From: Pedobacter sp. UBA5917
Lineage (GTDB): Bacteria > Bacteroidota > Bacteroidia > Sphingobacteriales > Sphingobacteriaceae
Direction of reading: 5' to 3'
Assembly: GCF_002432345.1 (NCBI RefSeq)
Contig: NZ_DJDT01000241.1
Location: 1 to 38,985 of the forward strand
Length of the DNA: 38,985 bases
The translations under genes were made by a program, and so were the position numbers. Below, piece after piece: positions 14,157 to 23,307 of this stretch (position 1 is the stretch's first letter; each line of letters opens with the position of its first letter). The notes beneath the pieces are model-generated. The model saw only the letters and a program-made list of their open reading frames with translations. It had not been told where the DNA came from and made no database searches.

Positions 14157-14651
14157 TTATTGCCTGATCTTTTCTTTTAATTCTATTTTTAATTCTTTGA
14201 TCTGTTCCTGTGCCTGTCTGTTTTCGAGGTAAAAGTATATTGCTGAAGCTAAAAATATCTTTCCCAAAATAAAAACAGCAATAAAAATCCATTTCCAGGC
14301 TTTATTTACACGCATCTGGTTCGATTCGGCCTCTACTTCAATATAGCGTTCCTGTGTGGTACCTTCTGCTCCGTTTTTGTTGTAACCATCGCCTGTTGTA
14401 GGTTGTATGGCCTGGTTGCGGCGCTGTATCTCGTTAATTTCCTGTTCTATTTTTGCCAGTGTGCCCGGAGGTGGTTGTATGGCCATTTGCTGTGCCAAAA
14501 CTTCCATGTCGTATTCAAGCTGTTCTAAAGCATCTTTAAATTCAGGATATTCTTTTTTAAAGGATAAAACTTTCTGTACTTCCTCTTCAGTGGCAATTCC
14601 CATTACATAGGTTTCCATTAAGCCACTTTCTATGATCTTGTTAATGTCCAC
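14157..14651 (-). CDS. Membrane anti-sigma-like protein
   Basis: A 164-residue single-pass protein. The N-terminal part IIESGLMETYVMGIATEEEV (about 6-25) has the ExxxYxxG...xxE pattern of Bacteroidota anti-sigma factors of the RskA/RsiW type, without the His-Cys zinc motif. One membrane segment is at residues 120-142, followed by a short charged coil of about 22 residues, so almost nothing is exposed in the periplasm. The start overlaps the end of the sigma-like gene by 11 bases, so the two are translationally coupled, as usual for sigma/anti-sigma pairs. With so little periplasmic domain, release by regulated proteolysis may work differently from classical RskA. Function is inferred from layout and N-terminal pattern. 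Confidence 0.65.
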   Translation of the reverse strand: MDINKIIESGLMETYVMGIATEEEVQKVLSFKKEYPEFKDALEQLEYDMEVLAQQMAIQPPPGTLAKIEQEINEIQRRNQAIQPTTGDGYNKNGAEGTTQERYIEVEAESNQMRVNKAWKWIFIAVFILGKIFLASAIYFYLENRQAQEQIKELKIELKEKIRQ

Positions 14652-15096
14652 TTGCCCTCCTCATTTTATCAATTGCCAACTTTAACTGATTACGGATTTC
14701 TGCTTCATCGCTGCCCATTGTTGCTGCCAGGTATGGAATGGTTTTCCCATGATAATAAACAGCATAAAATATTTTTTTCTGTAAATCATTTAACAGATCA
14801 ATGTTACCCTTATTTGCAGTACTGCCCGGTTTAGGCTGATGATCTTTCGCCGTAAAAAAAGTTAATTTGCTCTGTGCATATTGCCTTAATTCCAGCCAGA
14901 TATTTAACCTGCTTTTTTCCTGTAAAATTACCTCTTTAACAAATGAAGTGAGAATAGTAACAAGATGTTCTTCTGATTTTTGATGATCCTGAACTATACC
15001 ATTGATATAACCAAGTAGCATAGGTGCATACTGATCATAAAACCAACGGATGTCTTTTGGTTCGGCAGAAGGAACGTTTAAAACTGCTTTGAGCAT
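14641..15096 (-). CDS. Degenerate ECF-like sigma factor
   Basis: A 151-residue protein, short for an ECF factor (usually 170-200). A region-2-like start is recognisable (WFYDQYAPMLLGYINGIVQD then SEEHLVTILTSFVKEV), and a region-4-like end shows LQKKIFYAVYYHGKTIPYLA, followed by the HTH-like SDEAEIRNQLKLAIDKMRR. The usual DDxxQDxF core of region 2 is not conserved, and the linker is short. It is the first gene of a unit with the overlapping anti-sigma-like membrane protein, which is the main support for calling it a sigma factor. It may recognise few promoters or act as a regulator that no longer melts DNA. Confidence 0.65.
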   Translation of the reverse strand: MLKAVLNVPSAEPKDIRWFYDQYAPMLLGYINGIVQDHQKSEEHLVTILTSFVKEVILQEKSRLNIWLELRQYAQSKLTFFTAKDHQPKPGSTANKGNIDLLNDLQKKIFYAVYYHGKTIPYLAATMGSDEAEIRNQLKLAIDKMRRASGH

Positions 15097-15303
15097 GGGA
15101 TATTTGAACGGTTACGCTAAATTAGGCGCAAGATAATTCCAAATTTTTAAATTACCTTAATTATTTATATAAAATCTGCCATTGCAGAGGTTTAATGGAA
15201 GTTTAAAATCAAAATCGTCAACTATTTTCTGTTTTTGGCTTTTAATGTGGAGATTTATAAAATGAAACCATCATGATTTTCAGTAAACAGATTGAATATT
15301 AAT

Positions 15304-15318
15304 GATGAATACTTCATC
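15304..15318. promoter_or_regulatory. Dyad upstream of exonuclease III gene
   Basis: GATGAA (15304-15309) and TTCATC (15313-15318) form a perfect dyad with a 3-base centre, ending 25 bases before the exonuclease III start. It could be an operator or leader hairpin. The 247-base divergent spacer 15097-15343 otherwise shows only AT-rich text. Confidence 0.3.
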
Positions 15319-15343
15319 ACCATAAAAAGGTATATTAAAACAG

Positions 15344-16117
15344 ATGAAAATAGCAACTTACAATGTAAATGGTATAAATGGGCGTTTACCGGTACTTTTA
15401 CGCTGGTTGGAAGAAACGCAACCTGATGTAGTGTGCCTGCAGGAATTAAAGGCCCCACAGGAAAAATTCCCTGAGCAGGCCATTAAAGATGCAGGTTATA
15501 ATGCGATATGGCACGGACAAAAAAGCTGGAACGGGGTTGCTATATTGGCCCGGAATTTAGAAATAAAAGAATCAAAGCGGGGTTTGGATGGAGATCCTGA
15601 AGACCTGCAGAGCAGGTATATTGAAGCCATGGTAAACGGTGTGCTAATTGCTTGCCTATACCTCCCGAATGGTAACCCTGCACCAGGGCCCAAGTTCGAT
15701 TATAAACTGCAATGGTTCGAACGTTTTGCTGCGCATACAGCAGGATTGCTTGCACAGAATATACCCGTGGTTTTAGCTGGCGATTATAATGTAATCCCGA
15801 CAGAACTGGATGCTTATAAACCCGAACGTTGGGTAGAAGATGCCTTATTCAGACCGGAAACACGTTTGGCTTTTCAGAATCTGCTTGCACAGGGGTGGAC
15901 AGATGCCATTAGAAAGTTATATCCGGAAGAAACCATTTATACCTTTTGGGATTATTTTCGTAATGCTTATGGCCGAAATGCAGGTTTACGAATTGATCAT
16001 TTTTTATTGAGTCCTCAGGTGAGCGATCGCTTAAAATCGGCGGGAGTGGATAGGAACGTTAGGGGATGGGAAAAAACAAGCGACCACGGACCTGTGTGGA
16101 TAGAAATTAGTGAATAA
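15344..16117 (+). CDS. xth: Exodeoxyribonuclease III
   Basis: A 257-residue DNA-repair nuclease of the exonuclease/endonuclease/phosphatase fold, normal length for Xth. Active-site residues are all visible: Asn7 in TYNVNG, Glu34 in LQELK (metal ligand), Tyr106 in YLPNG, Asp147 and Asn149 in AGDYNV, Asp218 in RIDHFLL, and Asp247-His248 in SDHGP. It cleaves the backbone 5' to abasic sites and removes blocked 3' ends in base-excision repair in the cytosol. It is a single gene, divergent from the sigma-like operon and convergent with the PAS gene, which ends four bases past its stop. Confidence 0.95.
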   Translation: MKIATYNVNGINGRLPVLLRWLEETQPDVVCLQELKAPQEKFPEQAIKDAGYNAIWHGQKSWNGVAILARNLEIKESKRGLDGDPEDLQSRYIEAMVNGVLIACLYLPNGNPAPGPKFDYKLQWFERFAAHTAGLLAQNIPVVLAGDYNVIPTELDAYKPERWVEDALFRPETRLAFQNLLAQGWTDAIRKLYPEETIYTFWDYFRNAYGRNAGLRIDHFLLSPQVSDRLKSAGVDRNVRGWEKTSDHGPVWIEISE

Positions 16118-16121
16118 TAGA

Positions 16122-16532
16122 TTAAGGCAGCGGCTGTCTTAAATCGGTAATATCGAAAGTTGTACCGATCAGTTTTAAACATTCTCCGTCCTGTTGCGAT
16201 AGTATTCCGTCGGCTTTGATCCAGCGGATTGCTCCATCGGGACGGCGGATGCGGTACATCACATCATAACTGCTTTTTTCTTTGGTTACCGTATGTTCTA
16301 TTTCATCTTGAACATGATCCAGATCTTCGGGTAAGATTAAGCCTAAAACCGTTTCATAACTTAAAACGCCATCAGGCGGATAACCAAAGTTTTTTTTAAA
16401 CGACTGGGTTGAGCGGAGTATGCCGGTAGCTACACTCAGCTCCCAAAAACCCAGACCAACCTGGTCGAATACAACGTCCCAATGATCATCACGGATAATT
16501 GAGAGATCGACGCTTCTTTTGTTTGATCTCAT
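16122..16532 (-). CDS. Stand-alone PAS-domain protein
   Basis: A 136-residue protein consisting of one PAS fold of the PAS_3 type (residues about 22-130). Landmarks are GLGFWELSVATGIL at the first strands, LILPEDLDHVQDEIEHTV in the central helices, YRIRRPDGAIRWI, and the closing LIGTTFDITDLRQ. There is no kinase, GGDEF or HTH output domain, so it probably acts by binding a partner or a small ligand. The cytosolic PAS kinase at 11172 is a conceivable partner because it lies in the same signalling block, but this is inference. Confidence 0.85.
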   Translation of the reverse strand: MRSNKRSVDLSIIRDDHWDVVFDQVGLGFWELSVATGILRSTQSFKKNFGYPPDGVLSYETVLGLILPEDLDHVQDEIEHTVTKEKSSYDVMYRIRRPDGAIRWIKADGILSQQDGECLKLIGTTFDITDLRQPLP

Positions 16533-16599
16533 AATAAGGATAAACTGACTAGTTAAATAACGGAAACAATGTAAAAATAATTTCGGGTATTACTAGCAA

Positions 16600-16607
16600 C
16601 AAACGTA
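16600..16607 (-). promoter_or_regulatory. Candidate -7 box for the PAS gene
   Basis: On the minus strand this reads TACGTTTG, an exact TAnnTTTG match, about 70 bases ahead of the PAS-protein start. No TTG is found at the standard -33 distance. It shares its sequence with the candidate box at 13581-13588. Confidence 0.3.
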
Positions 16608-16657
16608 GTCCTTAAAGTTTTAGTAAGAATGGCCTGTTTTATCCGGTTGATCGTAAT

Positions 16658-17347
16658 CTATTCGAGGTAATAATGCCTTATTTTTTGCAGGTTATCATCC
16701 AGCTCATAAACCAAGGGTACACCGGTAGGTATTTCGAGTGCAGTTACTTCTTCATTCGATAAATTATCAATGTACTTAATCAGCGCCCTTAAACTATTGC
16801 CATGGGCCGATATAATTACTTTTTCATTTCTGCTTATTGCAGGTACTATGCGTTCGTTCCAGTAGGGCAATACCCTGGCAATGGTATCGCTCAGGTTTTC
16901 GGTTAAAGGCAACTCTTCTGGTTTTAAAAGTTGATAACGGAGGTCGTTACCTGGATAACGTTCATCATTTTTGTCAATTTTCGGTGGTTCTTCATCAGGA
17001 TCCCTTCTCCATTTATAAACCTGGTCTGTTCCATATTTCTTTGCTGTTTCGGCTTTATTCAATCCCTGTAAGGCACCATAAAAACGTTCGTTTAAATGCC
17101 AGCTTTTATGCTCCGGTATCCAAAGGTGATCGAGGTCTTCTAAAATAATGTGAAGCGTTTTAATGGCCCTTTTTAGTAGCGAAGTAAAAGCAATATCAAA
17201 ATTGTAATCGTGTTTTTTTAAGATTTCTCCAGCTTTTTTGGCCTCCTGATAACCATTTTCTGATAAATCTACATCAGTCCAGCCCGTAAAACGGTTTTCG
17301 AGGTTCCAGACACTTTGCCCGTGACGGATCAATACAATTTTTTTCAT
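16658..17347 (-). CDS. gpmA: 2,3-bisphosphoglycerate-dependent phosphoglycerate mutase
   Basis: A 229-residue dPGM of glycolysis/gluconeogenesis, interconverting 3- and 2-phosphoglycerate in the cytosol. The histidine phosphatase signature LIRHGQSVWN holds the phospho-His at residue 9. Arg60, Glu87 (in LNERFYG) and His182 (in SAHGNSLR) complete the active site. The long insertion around residues 105-145, including WRRDPDEEPP, is typical of the true dPGM form rather than a small phosphatase. Single gene; no operon partner. Confidence 0.95.
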   Translation of the reverse strand: MKKIVLIRHGQSVWNLENRFTGWTDVDLSENGYQEAKKAGEILKKHDYNFDIAFTSLLKRAIKTLHIILEDLDHLWIPEHKSWHLNERFYGALQGLNKAETAKKYGTDQVYKWRRDPDEEPPKIDKNDERYPGNDLRYQLLKPEELPLTENLSDTIARVLPYWNERIVPAISRNEKVIISAHGNSLRALIKYIDNLSNEEVTALEIPTGVPLVYELDDNLQKIRHYYLE

Positions 17348-17436
17348 ACGATTTCTTATAGATTCAATAAGTATCCGAATTTAGGTGATCGGTAAAATAT
17401 AAACATTAATAAATATACTAATCCATTCTATTTTAG

Positions 17437-17467
17437 TTGGTTGTTTTTAGAATATGTGTTACATTTA
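17437..17467 (+). promoter_or_regulatory. Candidate promoter of the giant T9SS protein
   Basis: TTG at 17437-17439 and TACATTTA at 17460-17467 (seven of eight matches to TAnnTTTG) are separated by 20 bases, within the range for Bacteroidota promoters. Transcription would begin near 17474, only about 17 bases before the preferred TTG start at 17491. If real, it excludes the longer reading that would begin at 17437. Confidence 0.4.
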
Positions 17468-17490
17468 ACTCTAAATCATTCAGCGCTCTT

Positions 17491-20400
17491 TTGAAAAGAA
17501 AATTTACAATCTCAGTCATCTTAATTTTTGCTGTTTTGGGTTTTGCAAAAGCCCAGGCTCCTTTTGTAGGTTCGGTTACACCAACTAAAGGAAATGCAGG
17601 AACTACCGTTAAAATATCAGGATATTTTTTTGGGGCATCGCCGGCTCAAAATATGGTTTTTTTTGGCGGGGTAGCAGGAACAATAGTTTCCGGTACCGAT
17701 AAAGAACTAACTGTAATAACGCCTTTTGGAACAACTTTTGAAAATCCGTCGGTATTAAATCTTACTACTGGTTTAGTAGGTTACGCACCCCAGCCATTTA
17801 TAACTACGTTTTTTAGTTCAAATAGTTTTAATTCCAGTGATGTTTCCCCGAAAATTGATATCGCTGGAGGGGCAGGACCAAGATCAATCACTATAAAGGA
17901 TATGGATGGTGATGGAAAGCCTGACCTTGTAGTATCAAACTATTTGAGCCATACCATTACTGTTTATCAAAATGTGTCTGTTGACGGAATTATAGATGCC
18001 AATTCTTTTGCTAGAGGTATAAACTTCAGTACTGGAACCAATCCCTATGCTGTGAAGGTAATGGATTTAGACGGCGACGGGAAGCCTGAAATTATTGCAA
18101 CAAACCAGGGGAGTAATTCTGTTTCTGTTTTCAAAAATACGGCAATAAAAGGGACTATAAATGCCAGTTCTTTTGCCACTAAAGTAGATTTTACAGTTGG
18201 AGCAAAGCCAACCGATGTAGTTTGTGTTGATTTGGATGGCGATGGAAAGGTTGATATTGTTACAGCTAATTTTGGAGCGAATACATTGTCTATCCTTAAA
18301 AACCAAAATAATGGAAGCATAGTTGAAACCTCCTTTGCTTCAAAAATAGATTTGATAACCGGTACTGGTCCGGTTGGTTTGGTGGCCGAAGATTTTAATG
18401 GAGATTTTAGTCTTGATTTAGTTACCGTAAATCAAACTGCCGGTACAATTTCCGTAATCGCAAATGCCAGTGAAGGAATTGGCCAGAAAGCGCTGAAATT
18501 TAATGGTAAGAAAGATTACCCTACGGCCAGCTCCCCATACGGAATTTCAATTGGCGATTTGGATGGCGACGAAAAAGTGGATATTGCTACTATAAACAAT
18601 GGTAGTAATAGTGTTTCGGTTTTTCGCAACGTTTCTCCCGGAGGCTATGGAACCAATATTATACTTGAGGATAAAGTAGATTTTGCCACAGGAAAGGAGC
18701 CGATAGCTTTAAGCATTAATGATGTTGACGGTGATGGTGTTCCGGATATTTTAACTACCAACTTAAAAGACAATACCTTTTCGGTGTTACGAAATATTAG
18801 TGCAACCAATAAAATATCCTTTGTTGATAAAGTAGATGTGCCAACTGTAAGTGCACCAGCCGGACTTGGTATTTGCGACCTTGATAAGGATGGACGTTCG
18901 GATATTGTTATAGGAAGCAACGGCGGGCTAACTGTTTCAATTTATAAAAATAGTCCGGGTAGTGCACCGGTAATCAATTCATTTATACCATTGCAGGCAC
19001 TTGCAGGGAGTACAATAACCCTGAATGGAAAAAATTTTAATCCTGATATTACAAAAAACATCGTTTCAATCGGAGGGATGAGGACAGAAGTGCTATCAGC
19101 AACAGCTAATCAGCTATCAATAAAAGTACCAAATGGAGCATCATACGGACAGATTTCAGCGCTTAACATCGAAACACAGCGGTTAGGATGGAGCACAGTT
19201 GCTTTTTCACCTTTATTTCCATCAAAAAAATCGATTAGAGCATCTGATTTCGATAGTGAGACGTATGCCAATGGGGCCAGTTCTACAAGTTCGGTAGTAA
19301 TTGGAGATCTGGATAATGATGGCAAGCCCGACATTGTTTTTAACGATTCAAAAAACAATACAATTGGTTATTCTCGTACCGACGAAAATTTTGGTGTCTA
19401 TTTTTACTTGTTCAATAACATGCAAAAGCTGGCCTGTGGCAAAACACCAAATATGGTTAAGCTTGCTGATCTGGATGGTGATGGCCTGCTGGATATCATT
19501 GTAAGTAACCAGGGCAGTAGAAATTTTTCTGTATTTAGAAATACAACAAAAGGTGGCGTAATTTCTTTTGCTTCAAGAATCGACATATCTTCAGACTTTG
19601 GTTATGATTACAACAATGTTTCTGGTATTGAAGTAGCCGATTTTAATGCCGATGGAAAGGTGGATGTAATTCTTTATGGCGATCAGATAAATGTTTTCAG
19701 GAATATATCGGGTGGCGAAAAAATAGTGTTTACAGAAGAACAGCCCGTATTTGTAGGCAATATAAAATCATTAAGGCAAGGCGATTTTAATGGTGATGGC
19801 AAGCCCGACTTAATCAGGATAACCGATAATTTAGCTGTTCTGGAAAATACCTCTACCTTAAGTAAAATCAGTTTTGGAAATGCAGTAAATGTTTCATTAG
19901 GTTATTATACATCAGAAATTGCCGATATGAATCAGGATGGTAAGCCAGATATAATTTTAGCCACCGATAAGAAAATTATTGTACTTCAAAACAATTATTC
20001 GGGTAATGGAGCGCTAACTGCATCACATTTTTCAAAAATTAGCGAGAGCCCTATCGACCGGAATTTATCCATTCTGAAAGCAGCGGATATGGATGGCGAC
20101 GGAAAATTGGACTTAATAGGAGGAGATTATTTTTACAACGTACTTTCGGTTTTTAGAAATAAAACACAGGATAATGCTGGATTTGAATTTCGTGTTGATC
20201 TGGCAACAAATAACGAACCTCAAAATTTTGCCATCGGTGATATAAACGGGGATAATATTCCTGATATCATTTTAGCAGAAAATTTGTTAAGGGTATTCTT
20301 AAACAAACCGCAAACACTGGCACAGTCTACCCCACCTGTTATTACTAAAATTAATAGTCTATCTGCCACCAGCATTGATATAGAAGGCACTGACTTTAAT

Positions 20401-23307
20401 GCAAATGCCAGTTTAAATAAAGTGTTTTTTGGAACACTTTCTGCAACAGTTAATACAGGCAGTAAGACCAAAATAAATGTTACACCTCCAATTAATGCAA
20501 TAAACGACGGAATATCTGTTTTAAATACCGAAAATATTCTGCAGGGGTTTTCTCCATCAGTTTATAAATCAACTTTTTCGTCAAAGAAATATTTGTCTGA
20601 AAAAGATTTTATGCCGGCAGTACATTTTTTAAAAGACGATCAACAATTTATAAACCGGTATAGCTCCATAACACTTTTGGATCTTGATGGTGATAAAAAA
20701 CTCGATCTGATATTAAACTACGACTATAATTTAACAATCCATAAAAATACAACCACTGTTGGGCAAATAACAACCAGTGCTTTCACTGGAAAACAAAATC
20801 TGCCAACAAATGAAGCGTTTTATCAGGTTAATGTTGGGGATATGGACGGAGATGGAAAACCGGACTTGGTAACGGGAAGTAAACTTACAGTTAGAAAGAA
20901 TTCTTCTGATAACAGGGCGCTTTCACTTGAAAACACGATATTTTATGCTCCTGAAAGCAGGAGAAGTGCAATAGCAGATATGGATGGGGATGGTAAACCC
21001 GAAATGATTGGAGCAAATTATGGAGGTTTAAATACGCCTAGTATAACCATATCCCAAAATAAATCAGAAGTAATCAAGTCAAATGGTTATCAGTATAGCA
21101 GACCGAGCTTTTTACCAGGGATAACAATTTATTTAGATCCTGATAAATATCCCTCATTTAATGATATGGTTGTTGGGGATATCGATGGAGATGGTAAACC
21201 AGACATACTGTTATCAGCATCTCTTTCAACAAATATAGTTGTTTTAAGAAATACTGCTACACAAGGTTACATTACAAATACTACCCTGGCAAGCCCGGTT
21301 TCTATTCCCAGCGGCAAAAATGTTTCAAACATGAAACTGGTTGATTTAAACAACGATGGGAAATTGGATTTGATTCTTTGGGTAGATGATCATTTAGTTT
21401 ATTTACAAAATAGATCAACCGTTGATAATATACTTTTTGCAGCCCCAATTGTAATTACTGATGTTGCAGGTAACGATTACGATTTTGGCGATTTAGACGG
21501 AGATGGATTTTTAGATATTGCCTGTGCAACAGACAATAGTTTCTTTCTCATATACAGGAATACCGGTACAACAGATATTACTGAAAAATCATTTATACTA
21601 TCTGCCAAAATTTCTACCGGCGCTAAACAGCTTTGTATTAAAATAGCAGATATAGATGCCGATGGTAAAATGGATATCATGGTTAGAGGATTAAATTACG
21701 TTGATATTTTTAGGGGAAATCCGTCAACTTATCCTTTAATCGCACTATCAAAAACAGTATTAAATTATAAAGTAAATGATCCGGCGTCAATTATTGATGA
21801 TCAGCTCATAGTTAAATATGAAAAAACTACGGTAAACCAGGCGAAGGTAACCATTGGAAAAAATTACAAGCCTAATGAAGATAAATTGTTTTTTGCGAAA
21901 AATGATGCATACGGGAATATTAGCGGCAACTTTGATACCACAACAGGGGTATTAAGTTTAACTGGTACAAGCGCATCAATTGAGCAATGGGAAAAGGCTT
22001 TAAAGAGTATAACCTATCAAAACTCAAATGTATTACCCGATACTTCAACGCGCGAAATCAATATTGAGGTTTATGATGGGGCAATTGTAAGCAATAAGGC
22101 AACACTGGTTTTAAACATTTTACAGCCACCAATAATTAACGGATTTAATCCTGCAATAGGAGGTTTCAACGATAGGATAACTATAACAGGATCTAATTTT
22201 ACCTCTGTTAAAAGTGTGAGTTTCGGTGGCATTCCGGCAGAGAATTTTTACATCGAATCACCTTCGCTGATTTATGCAATAGTTGGGAAAGGGGCAACCG
22301 GAAATCTGGAAGTTGGCAATGAGATAGGCAAAAAACAAATGGGTGGATTTGAGTTTTTCCCAGTACCGGTTATTACCTCTCTTGGATCACCTAATGTTTT
22401 GTTGGGTACTTCGGTAACCTTAACTGCCATTCCTGGTTCGGGATATTCGTACAAGTGGTTTAAGGGCTCAAATGAGATTATTGGCGCAACATCATCAACA
22501 TGTGAAGTAACCTCTCCGGGGAATTACTATGTGGAGATTTCGAAAGGGGGATATAGCAAAGTATCAGCCCCATTTACAGTTTCACTTTATACATCATTGC
22601 CAAGCAACAACTTTTTAGTCTCTACAAAAGCTTTAGCTTGTAAAGGAAATAAAGGAGGCAGCATTACGATCAAGCCCGTACTTGAACTCAATTATATTGC
22701 AGAAATTTCTATCGGAGCAGATAAGATAACACAAAAATTTAAGGGCACAACTACCATAAATAATCTCGCTGCAGGAAATTATTCTGTTTGCATAACTGTT
22801 GAAGGGCAAAACATGCTGCCAACTTGCTTTGAACTTGTTATTACAGAACCTAAAGATCTTCAGCTTTATTCTGCAATAGATAAAGAAAATCAAACCATAA
22901 GCTTAAACTTATCTGGAAGTGCTGTTTATAATGTGTTATTAAACAATAAATTATACGTTACGGCTGATAGTAAAATAACACTTCCCTTAAAACCCGGGCA
23001 AAATACACTATCAGTAGCTTCCGATATTTTATGCCAAGGTGTAATAGAAAGGACCATTTATTTTGATGCTGCATTTTCAGCTTTTCCAAATCCTTTAGAT
23101 AAGACGCTTAATATCAATGTTCCATATGATAGATCAGAAATTGTGGATGTAGAAGTTGTTGATCTGCTCGGGAAAAAAGTATACAGCAAAAAGCATCCGT
23201 ACGGGCGTGTGATCTCTATTGATTTATCAAATTTAGTAACCGGAACTTATATTTTAAGGGTTAGTACAACCTTAAATAGGTATACCTCGAAAATTTTAAA
23301 AAACTAA
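17491..23307 (+). CDS. Giant T9SS-exported IPT/FG-GAP propeller protein
   Basis: About 1938 residues from a TTG start at 17491, which gives a clean Sec signal (KRKFTISVILIFAVLGFAKAQ); the open frame extends to another TTG at 17437. Numbering below counts from 17437. Layout: IPT/TIG domain (about 41-115), seven FG-GAP repeats (125-505), IPT (510-590), seven repeats (600-960), IPT (966-1040), seven repeats (1050-1430), cadherin-like domain (1435-1560), IPT (1564-1640), Ig-like domain (1644-1720), SprB-like repeat (1725-1810) and a T9SS type A sorting domain (1879-1956, with FPNP at its start). Each FG-GAP repeat holds a DxDGDGxxD calcium loop; I count 21 in three sets of seven. It should be secreted through T9SS and held at the surface or released, likely for adhesion or binding. 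A lipoprotein gene overlaps its stop. Confidence 0.9.
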   Translation: MKRKFTISVILIFAVLGFAKAQAPFVGSVTPTKGNAGTTVKISGYFFGASPAQNMVFFGGVAGTIVSGTDKELTVITPFGTTFENPSVLNLTTGLVGYAPQPFITTFFSSNSFNSSDVSPKIDIAGGAGPRSITIKDMDGDGKPDLVVSNYLSHTITVYQNVSVDGIIDANSFARGINFSTGTNPYAVKVMDLDGDGKPEIIATNQGSNSVSVFKNTAIKGTINASSFATKVDFTVGAKPTDVVCVDLDGDGKVDIVTANFGANTLSILKNQNNGSIVETSFASKIDLITGTGPVGLVAEDFNGDFSLDLVTVNQTAGTISVIANASEGIGQKALKFNGKKDYPTASSPYGISIGDLDGDEKVDIATINNGSNSVSVFRNVSPGGYGTNIILEDKVDFATGKEPIALSINDVDGDGVPDILTTNLKDNTFSVLRNISATNKISFVDKVDVPTVSAPAGLGICDLDKDGRSDIVIGSNGGLTVSIYKNSPGSAPVINSFIPLQALAGSTITLNGKNFNPDITKNIVSIGGMRTEVLSATANQLSIKVPNGASYGQISALNIETQRLGWSTVAFSPLFPSKKSIRASDFDSETYANGASSTSSVVIGDLDNDGKPDIVFNDSKNNTIGYSRTDENFGVYFYLFNNMQKLACGKTPNMVKLADLDGDGLLDIIVSNQGSRNFSVFRNTTKGGVISFASRIDISSDFGYDYNNVSGIEVADFNADGKVDVILYGDQINVFRNISGGEKIVFTEEQPVFVGNIKSLRQGDFNGDGKPDLIRITDNLAVLENTSTLSKISFGNAVNVSLGYYTSEIADMNQDGKPDIILATDKKIIVLQNNYSGNGALTASHFSKISESPIDRNLSILKAADMDGDGKLDLIGGDYFYNVLSVFRNKTQDNAGFEFRVDLATNNEPQNFAIGDINGDNIPDIILAENLLRVFLNKPQTLAQSTPPVITKINSLSATSIDIEGTDFNANASLNKVFFGTLSATVNTGSKTKINVTPPINAINDGISVLNTENILQGFSPSVYKSTFSSKKYLSEKDFMPAVHFLKDDQQFINRYSSITLLDLDGDKKLDLILNYDYNLTIHKNTTTVGQITTSAFTGKQNLPTNEAFYQVNVGDMDGDGKPDLVTGSKLTVRKNSSDNRALSLENTIFYAPESRRSAIADMDGDGKPEMIGANYGGLNTPSITISQNKSEVIKSNGYQYSRPSFLPGITIYLDPDKYPSFNDMVVGDIDGDGKPDILLSASLSTNIVVLRNTATQGYITNTTLASPVSIPSGKNVSNMKLVDLNNDGKLDLILWVDDHLVYLQNRSTVDNILFAAPIVITDVAGNDYDFGDLDGDGFLDIACATDNSFFLIYRNTGTTDITEKSFILSAKISTGAKQLCIKIADIDADGKMDIMVRGLNYVDIFRGNPSTYPLIALSKTVLNYKVNDPASIIDDQLIVKYEKTTVNQAKVTIGKNYKPNEDKLFFAKNDAYGNISGNFDTTTGVLSLTGTSASIEQWEKALKSITYQNSNVLPDTSTREINIEVYDGAIVSNKATLVLNILQPPIINGFNPAIGGFNDRITITGSNFTSVKSVSFGGIPAENFYIESPSLIYAIVGKGATGNLEVGNEIGKKQMGGFEFFPVPVITSLGSPNVLLGTSVTLTAIPGSGYSYKWFKGSNEIIGATSSTCEVTSPGNYYVEISKGGYSKVSAPFTVSLYTSLPSNNFLVSTKALACKGNKGGSITIKPVLELNYIAEISIGADKITQKFKGTTTINNLAAGNYSVCITVEGQNMLPTCFELVITEPKDLQLYSAIDKENQTISLNLSGSAVYNVLLNNKLYVTADSKITLPLKPGQNTLSVASDILCQGVIERTIYFDAAFSAFPNPLDKTLNINVPYDRSEIVDVEVVDLLGKKVYSKKHPYGRVISIDLSNLVTGTYILRVSTTLNRYTSKILKN

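Noticed and set aside
18045..22893. Several 60-91-codon minus-strand frames within the giant gene
   Set aside because: They mirror the repeated Asp/Gly-rich codons (giving Pro/Ser-rich translations) and have no independent support.
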